From the NCBI RefSeq assembly GCF_018531465.1, contig NZ_JAHDTF010000026.1:1-64000 (forward strand): 64,000 nucleotides of DNA, in the 5' to 3' direction. Below the pieces are notes generated by a model. That model did no database searches, was not told where the DNA came from, and saw only the letters and a list, made by a program, of their open reading frames with translations. The DNA is from Sphaerisporangium fuscum (GTDB taxonomy: Bacteria; Actinomycetota; Actinomycetes; Streptosporangiales; Streptosporangiaceae). Positions 59,210-64,000 of this stretch are shown here, in pieces. The translations under genes were made by a program, and so were the position numbers. The stretch's first letter is position 1. Every line of letters begins with the position of its first letter.

Positions 59210-59758
59210 ATGGGCGAGGGCGTGACCGTGGCGGCCGGTGCCGTGATCGGCTTCCTGGCCGCCAGAGGCGCGGGGGAGATCGCGCATCCGGGCGGAACCC
59301 TGCTGGCCCACCTGGAACGCGTCCACGCCACGCTCGACCGGTGGGGCGCCCGGCCCGCGCTGCGGCTGGCCGGGCTGTGCCACGCGTTCTACGGCACCGA
59401 CGGGTTCCCCTCCGCGCTCGGCGAGGTGAATCGGCGGGAGGAACTCGCCGCGCTCATCGGCGAGGAGGCCGAGGCGCTCGTCTACCTGTACGGCGGTTAC
59501 GACCGGCACCACTCGACGATGCCGCTCGGCGATCCCGGATGCCCCTTCAGAAACCGTTTCACGGGCGCGGTGCTGTACCCGCCGCCGCCGCTGCGCCGCG
59601 ACTTCGCCGAGATCACCGTCGCCAACGAACTGGACCTCGCCCACGTCGACCCCGGCTTCCGCGCCGAGCACGGACCCGGGCTGTACAGGCTGTTCACCTC
59701 CTGGCAGGACCTGCTGAGCGCGCCCGCGCGAGGCGACGTCGAGGACCTCCTCGGCTGA
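59210..59758 (+). CDS. DUF6817-type protein (HD-like helical protein)
   Basis: 182 residues. LAHLERVHATLDRWGARPALRLAGLCHAFYGTDGF (written in two parts: LAHLERVHATLDRWG and LRLAGLCHAFYGTDGF) and LVYLYGGYDRHHS give a His-rich pattern like degenerate HD domains. ITVANELDLAHV near residue 138 is also conserved in this group. Such proteins are often found as stand-alone enzymes of unknown function in actinomycetes. No signal peptide or membrane segment. Confidence 0.65.
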   Translation: MGEGVTVAAGAVIGFLAARGAGEIAHPGGTLLAHLERVHATLDRWGARPALRLAGLCHAFYGTDGFPSALGEVNRREELAALIGEEAEALVYLYGGYDRHHSTMPLGDPGCPFRNRFTGAVLYPPPPLRRDFAEITVANELDLAHVDPGFRAEHGPGLYRLFTSWQDLLSAPARGDVEDLLG

Positions 59759-59800
59759 CCCGGCCCGCACCGCCGGCCGGAGAACGCGCCCCGGCCGCTG

Positions 59801-60616
59801 TCAGCGGGGCCGGGTGAGGAAGCGCCGCAGGCCCGCGGCGACCCCTTCGGTGGGCACCGTGACGGCGAACCACGACGCCTCCACGGCCAGGCCCTCGTCG
59901 ATCGGCAGGTTGATCCCGCGGGTCACGGCGGCCAGGCACGCCGTCACCGCCGGCGCGGGATGCCGGATGACGCGCCGGGCCAGGTCCCGGGCCTCGTCCA
60001 TGAGGTCCCCGGCCGGGACCACCTTGTTGACCAGGCCGATCTCCCGTGCGTGCTCCGCGTCCACGGGGTCGCCGGTGAGGATCATCTCCAGGGCGCGCTT
60101 GCGGCCGGCGTGCCGGGGCAGCCGCTGCGAGCCGCCGAACGGCGGTGGGAAGCCCAGCGTGATCTCCGGCTTGGCGAAGGTGGCGTGCCCGGCGGCGACC
60201 GCCAGCGGCGCAGCCTCGACGATCTCGCAGCCGCCGCCGTACGCCAGGCCGTTGACGGCGGCGATGACGGGTTTGGGGAAGGTCTCGATCCGCCGGGTGA
60301 GCCCCTGACCCCTCCGGACGATCTCTCGTAGCGCCCGGTCGACACCTCCGGCGATGCTGCGGGACAGGTCGCCGATGTCGGCGCCCGCGCTGAACGCCCG
60401 CCGCCCCGACCCGGTAAGGATCACCGCCCGGGTCCCGTCGTCGGCCTCGACCTGGTCGAGTACGGTCGCCAGGCCGTCGATGGTGGCGTAGTCGAGGGCG
60501 TTGAGCTTTCCCGGACGGTCGATCGTGATCGTGGCGACGGCGTCCTCCCGGTGGACCCGCACGGTGCCCGCCCGGTCGAAAGGGGAACCGAGGCCCGGGG
60601 CAGGGGTGGTCGTCAT
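59801..60616 (-). CDS. Enoyl-CoA hydratase/isomerase family protein
   Basis: 271 residues. The crotonase signature is present: ATITIDRPGKLNALD near residue 29, the oxyanion-hole strand FSAGADIGDLSR, and VNGLAYGGGCEIVEAAPLAVA with ITLGFPPPFGGSQRLPR. The second catalytic acid position of enoyl-CoA hydratase is replaced by a Pro-rich segment, so the reaction may be isomerase- or hydrolase-like. ATG 60616 overlaps the stop of the SCO6745-family gene upstream. Probably acts in fatty acid or aromatic CoA metabolism. Confidence 0.85.
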   Translation of the reverse strand: MTTTPAPGLGSPFDRAGTVRVHREDAVATITIDRPGKLNALDYATIDGLATVLDQVEADDGTRAVILTGSGRRAFSAGADIGDLSRSIAGGVDRALREIVRRGQGLTRRIETFPKPVIAAVNGLAYGGGCEIVEAAPLAVAAGHATFAKPEITLGFPPPFGGSQRLPRHAGRKRALEMILTGDPVDAEHAREIGLVNKVVPAGDLMDEARDLARRVIRHPAPAVTACLAAVTRGINLPIDEGLAVEASWFAVTVPTEGVAAGLRRFLTRPR

Positions 60617-61473
60617 GGGCGGGGGGCTCCGATCGGGTTCGGTACGGGGATGACGCCGGTGTCGACGAGGTGGCGGCTGATCGGGGCGGCCAGCCGGATG
60701 GCCTCCTCGACGCCGGTCTCGCCGAGGGTGGTGACCGGGTCGGCGGCGAGCCGGTCGGTGGCGTTCTCGACCTCCCGCCGGAGGGCTCCGCCGGTCTTGG
60801 TGAGCCGGGAGTCGCGGTCGAGCAGCCCGCGGGCCACCAGCCTGCGCCGCGCCTCCTCCCATTCGCCGTCGGTCCAGCCCCGGCTCTTCTGCAGAAGCTC
60901 CCGGGAGACGTTCCCGGTGGCGGCATGGGTCAAGGTCGCCTCGATGCCGGTGAGCCCGCTGTGGACCACGGCGATGGAATGCCCGTCTCCGCGGTGCTCG
61001 CGCAGGACCGTGGTGGCCAGCCAGAGCCGTCCGGCGACGTCGGCGGGGCGGGGCACCCGCGACCAGGCGGCGGCCAGCGGCCGGGCCTCGTGGCCGCAGC
61101 CCGCGACCGCGCTCTCGAGGAGTTCGGCCAGGTGTTCCAGGACCCCGCGCCCCATCGTCGGGAGGACCCGCCGGACGGCGGCCCGCACCGCGCCGAGGCG
61201 GGTGTGCAGCACCTTGTCCGGGCTCGCGTACGCCCACGCCTCGGGCAGGGCGTAGGCCACCTTCCGCGGCGCGAACGGGAACATCAGCGCCGCCGCGGTG
61301 ACCGCGTCGACGGGGCCCAGCGGGGCCACACGCCCGGCGAAGTACCCCGTCCACCATCCGGGGAGCCCGATGGCCTTGGACGCCTCCGCCGGCTCGGGGG
61401 TGAAGTACGCGACGGCGTGGATCGGCTCGATCGCCTCCCAGAACCGCCGCGCCAGAGTGGGACTCGGATCCAT
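60613..61473 (-). CDS. SCO6745-family protein
   Basis: 286 residues. Opens with LARRFWEAIEPIHAVAYFTPEPAEASKAIGLPGWWTGYFAGR (given here only for its FWEAIEPIHAVAYF and GYFAGRVAPLG parts), typical of the actinobacterial SCO6745 family. The C-terminal part (WTDGEWEEARRRLVARGLL, then LTKTGGALRREVE) resembles a winged-helix, MarR-like module. Function unknown; possibly a regulator or enzyme in acyl-CoA metabolism, since it is coupled to a crotonase gene by a 4-nt overlap. Confidence 0.8.
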   Translation of the reverse strand: MDPSPTLARRFWEAIEPIHAVAYFTPEPAEASKAIGLPGWWTGYFAGRVAPLGPVDAVTAAALMFPFAPRKVAYALPEAWAYASPDKVLHTRLGAVRAAVRRVLPTMGRGVLEHLAELLESAVAGCGHEARPLAAAWSRVPRPADVAGRLWLATTVLREHRGDGHSIAVVHSGLTGIEATLTHAATGNVSRELLQKSRGWTDGEWEEARRRLVARGLLDRDSRLTKTGGALRREVENATDRLAADPVTTLGETGVEEAIRLAAPISRHLVDTGVIPVPNPIGAPRP

Positions 61474-61555
61474 GGCGCCGCTCCTCCCTGTTCATCGGGT
61501 CGTGTCACCAGCGTCTCCGTTGCCCGCACCCGGGTGACAGTGCCAATTTAGGGAA

Positions 61556-63061
61556 ATGGACCAGGATCTCGGATGGTGGGTGCGGGTCGCCCTCGACGGC
61601 TGGCAGGCGGGCGGCGGCCCCCGCTACCAGCGGATCGCCTCCGGCGTCGCCCGCGCGATCGAGCGGCGGCTCGTGGACGCCGACCACCGCCTGCCCGCCG
61701 AGCGGTCGCTGGCCGACGCCCTGAGGGTCAGCCGGGGCACCCTCGTGCGCGCCTACGACGAGCTGGCGGAGGCCGGGCTGGTGGAACGCCGCCAGGGGGC
61801 CGGCACCTTCGTGCGGCCGAGGCCCGCGTGGACGCACACCCCGGTCGAGAACGCCGCCTCGGCGCTGCTGCGGCGCCGGCTCGCCTCCGGCCGGCCGGCC
61901 GGTGACGGCGAGACGATCGACCTGTCCCTCTCGGTGCCGGCGGGCGTCGACCACCTGCCGCCCGTGGACGGCGGCGTCCTGCCGCACGATCTCGAAGGGC
62001 ACGGCCTGCACCCGGCCGGGCTGCCCGAGCTGCGGGACGCGCTGGCGGACCACCTCACGCGGTGGCTGCGCCTGCCGACCACGCCGGACCAGCTGATCGT
62101 CACCTCCGGTGCCCAGCACGCGCTGTCCCTGGTGGCCGCCGCGCTGGTCTCCCCGGGACGTACGGTGATCACCGGCTGCCCGACGTACCCGGGGCTGGCG
62201 GGGGCCGTGGCGGTGCACCGCGGCCGTCTCGTCGGGGTGCCCGTGGACGCCCTCGGCGTCGACGCGCACGCCGTGCGCCGGGCGGCCGGTCGCGCCCATT
62301 CGCCGCTGGTCTACGTCGACTCGGCGGCCAACGGCCCGACGGGCGCGGTGCTCGGCGCGTCGCGCCGCGAATCCCTGCTCGGCACGGTACGGCGGCGCGG
62401 CGCCGTCCTGGTGGAGGACCTCGCCCAGGCCGGCCTCACCCTCGGGGACGGCGGGGGACGGCCGCCGGCGCCCCTGGCCCACGGGGAGCGCCCGGCCACC
62501 GAGGACGACCGGGATCCGCCGGCGATCCCCCTCGCCGCCGGGGACGACTCGGTGATCGCGGTCGGCTCGCTGTCGAAGATGTTCTGGGCGGGCCTGCGGA
62601 TCGGCTGGGTCCGGGCGCCGGACCCGCTGCGCGACTACCTCCTTCGGATGCGCTCGGCGAGCGACCTGGCGCCCGGGGTGCCCGCGCAGATCATCGCCGC
62701 CCGCCTGCTCACCGCCGCGGACGCGGCCTGGCGGGACGGCCTGCGGCGGGCCCTGCGCGAGCGGCGCGACCTGCTGCTGGACCTGCTGGCGCGCCATCTC
62801 CCGGCCTGGCGCGCCGAGGTCCCCCGGGCAGGGTCGTCGGTGTGGGTCACCCTGCCGGTCACCGAGAGCGAGACCTTCGCCCATCTGGCCGCCCGGTACG
62901 GCGTCATCGTGGCCTCCGGGGCGACCGCCTGCGTCGACGGCAGGCACCACGACGGCGTCCGGCTGTCCTTCGCCGAATCCCACGCGACCCTGGAGGCGGC
63001 CGTCGACCGGCTCACCGCCGCCTGGGAGGAGCACGCCCGCCGCCTCGCCACCGGCCGCTGA
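61556..63061 (+). CDS. MocR/PdxR-type regulator (GntR winged helix fused to aminotransferase)
   Basis: 501 residues. The N-terminal GntR domain (about 20-85) has RYQRIASGVARAIERRL, LPAERSLADALRVSRGTLVRAYDELAEAGLVERRQGAGTFV (the two HTH halves). The C-terminal fold-type I aminotransferase domain has VTSGAQHALSLVAAALVSPG and the PLP-lysine in VGSLSKMFWAGLRIGW. MocR proteins bind PLP or an aldimine as effector and control B6 or amino acid genes. It is divergent from the SCO6745-family gene across 82 bp, its plausible target. Confidence 0.88.
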   Translation: MDQDLGWWVRVALDGWQAGGGPRYQRIASGVARAIERRLVDADHRLPAERSLADALRVSRGTLVRAYDELAEAGLVERRQGAGTFVRPRPAWTHTPVENAASALLRRRLASGRPAGDGETIDLSLSVPAGVDHLPPVDGGVLPHDLEGHGLHPAGLPELRDALADHLTRWLRLPTTPDQLIVTSGAQHALSLVAAALVSPGRTVITGCPTYPGLAGAVAVHRGRLVGVPVDALGVDAHAVRRAAGRAHSPLVYVDSAANGPTGAVLGASRRESLLGTVRRRGAVLVEDLAQAGLTLGDGGGRPPAPLAHGERPATEDDRDPPAIPLAAGDDSVIAVGSLSKMFWAGLRIGWVRAPDPLRDYLLRMRSASDLAPGVPAQIIAARLLTAADAAWRDGLRRALRERRDLLLDLLARHLPAWRAEVPRAGSSVWVTLPVTESETFAHLAARYGVIVASGATACVDGRHHDGVRLSFAESHATLEAAVDRLTAAWEEHARRLATGR

Positions 63062-63113
63062 GACCCGCGGCGGGAAAGACGGTTCACCCGCCCCTGCCGG
63101 GTAGAGGGGTCCC

Positions 63114-63326
63114 ATGAAGCGGACCGTCAACATCCGGGCGATCGTGGCCTGTTTCGCGTTCATCCTGTTCCTCGCCGTCGCGCTGTACGCGGGGATCGAG
63201 CAGGTCTGGCCGTTGTTCATGGGTGCCGTCGCGCTGACGGCCATCTCCGCCGCCTACGCCCTGGTGGTGGGGGAGTGGTGGCGCACCACCCGCGGGGACG
63301 ATTCGGTGCGGCCCGGCCGCATGTAG
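63114..63326 (+). CDS. Small two-helix membrane protein
   Basis: 70 residues: KRTVNIRAIVACFAFILFLAV begins a first helix (about 8-27), VWPLFMGAVALTAISAAYALV a second (about 31-51), then a charged tail (GEWWRTTRGDDSVRPGRM). Positive residues at the start and end suggest both termini are inside the cell. No ribosome site stronger than GTAGAGGGG (63101-63109) is seen, but spacing to the ATG is good. Function unknown. Confidence 0.6.
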   Translation: MKRTVNIRAIVACFAFILFLAVALYAGIEQVWPLFMGAVALTAISAAYALVVGEWWRTTRGDDSVRPGRM

Positions 63327-63498
63327 GTCGGGGACGACGGCGTTTCCCGCGCGAGCCCGGCTCTCCCCGGGTGGGCGCCGAACGAGGTCCGGTACTGTGA
63401 TCGTTCGTCCCCGGGGCGATGAGGGCGATGGGGAAACCGGGTCCAGGGTGCCGCCGAAGGGCGGCCGACCGGCCGGCGTCGGCGGAGAAAGAGAGCGC

Positions 63499-64000
63499 AT
63501 GCGCGACCAGACGATCAGCGATTTCCTGGAACGGCTCGCCGCCAAGGTGCCCGCGCCGGGAGGCGGGGCCGCGGCGGCGCTGCAGGCCGGGCAGGCCGCC
63601 GCGTTGCTGGGCATGGTGGCCCGCTACAGCGACGGCGAGAAGTACCGCGACCACGCCGGCACCATCGGCCGGGTCCGGGACGAGGCCGACCGGCTGCGCG
63701 GCGTCGCGCTCGGGCTGGCCGAGGACGACATGGCGGCCTTCGGCGCCGTCGCGGAGGCGTACAAGCTGCCCAAGGCCACCGACGAGGAGAAGCGGGCGCG
63801 GAGCGAGGCCATCGCGTCCGCGCTGGCCGAGGCGGCACGGCCGCCCGCCGAGACGGTGGCGGCCGCGTCCCGCCTGGTGGAGCTCGCCGAGGAGCTGCTC
63901 CCCGTCGGCAACCGCAACGTCATCACCGATGTGGCGGCGGCGGCCGAGGCGGCGCGTTCGGCGCTCACCACCGCCCGGGTGAACGTCGAGATCAACCTCG
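63499..64000 (+). CDS. Cyclodeaminase/cyclohydrolase family protein (FTCD_C), N-terminal part
   Basis: Open from ATG 63499 to the right edge (167 codons, no stop). MRDQTISDFLERLAAKVPAPGGGAAAALQAGQAAALLGMV is the conserved opening of the formiminotransferase-cyclodeaminase C-terminal family (PAPGGGAAAAL marks it). VGNRNVITDVAAAAEAARSALTTARVNVEINL is the second block that binds folate. It should act as methenyltetrahydrofolate cyclohydrolase or formimino-THF cyclodeaminase in one-carbon metabolism. The truncation is due to the window edge. Confidence 0.85.
   Translation, partial: MRDQTISDFLERLAAKVPAPGGGAAAALQAGQAAALLGMVARYSDGEKYRDHAGTIGRVRDEADRLRGVALGLAEDDMAAFGAVAEAYKLPKATDEEKRARSEAIASALAEAARPPAETVAAASRLVELAEELLPVGNRNVITDVAAAAEAARSALTTARVNVEINL

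Noticed and set aside
1-64000. CRISPR array or complete insertion sequence
   Set aside because: No regularly spaced short repeats and no transposase motifs were seen. The repeats found are two-copy or start-site repeats.

Overview
The window is high-GC DNA from an actinomycete. The signs are G/C-ending codons, many 4-nt ATGA/GTGA gene overlaps, a SARP-type regulator with TTA codons, an SCO6745-family gene and a DtxR/IdeR-type iron box. A member of the Streptosporangiales (Nonomuraea/Streptosporangium-like) would fit, but that placement is inference. There are no rRNA genes, CRISPR arrays or intact transposases. LAYOUT: (1) 1-8049, minus strand: one translationally coupled operon of class III aminotransferase, sugar epimerase, UbiA-type (decaprenyl-phosphate phosphoribosyltransferase-like) enzyme, two GT2 glycosyltransferases, a flippase-like membrane protein, a methyltransferase and a truncated membrane protein. 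It looks like a polyprenyl-linked glycan pathway. (2) 8513-12567: a short SARP/NB-ARC regulator, a YihY/BrkB membrane protein and a glycosyltransferase. (3) 12709-23098: a heptose locus with gmhB on the minus strand and, divergently, carbamoyltransferase, GT2, GT9, GT4, gmhA, hldE, SDR, GT9 and an NAD-sugar epimerase. Two LacI-like palindromes lie in front of it. It should make NDP-heptose and build a carbamoylated, heptose-containing surface glycan or glycoside. (4) 23195-31711: a formaldehyde-dehydrogenase-like zinc alcohol dehydrogenase, AlaX, and a formate dehydrogenase operon whose catalytic subunit reads through an in-frame UGA as selenocysteine. Its NrfD-like membrane subunit carries a tandem-repeat insertion. 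(5) 31778-36352: a Tat-exported protein, an OmpR-type two-component system, an NmrA-like SDR and an Rrf2 regulator. (6) 36518-41851: alkA, then the selenocysteine machinery selD, tRNA-Sec (selC), selA and selB, with a degenerate copy of the tRNA 3' end just downstream of selC. (7) 41897-46770: a methyltransferase, a second two-component system paralogous to the first with an operator of the same design, a large DUF1349-containing membrane protein, and two small membrane proteins. (8) 46954-58099: an iron-box-controlled divergent locus. Leftward lie a VioC/AsnO-like dioxygenase, an SbnB-like dehydrogenase, a group IV PLP decarboxylase, an SbnA-like synthase and a MATE exporter. Rightward lies a complete peptide/nickel-type ABC importer. 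There is no NRPS and no IucA/IucC synthetase, so the likely product is a small 2,3-diaminopropionate-derived aminopolycarboxylate metallophore (EDDS/EDHA class). (9) 58100-64000: LysR, DUF6817, enoyl-CoA hydratase, SCO6745-family, MocR/PdxR-type regulator, a small membrane protein and a partial cyclodeaminase. WORKING TOGETHER: the selenium genes of (6) are required to translate the formate dehydrogenase of (4). The alcohol dehydrogenase of (4) could feed it formate from formaldehyde. The metallophore genes of (8) combine synthesis, export and re-uptake under one iron-responsive control region.
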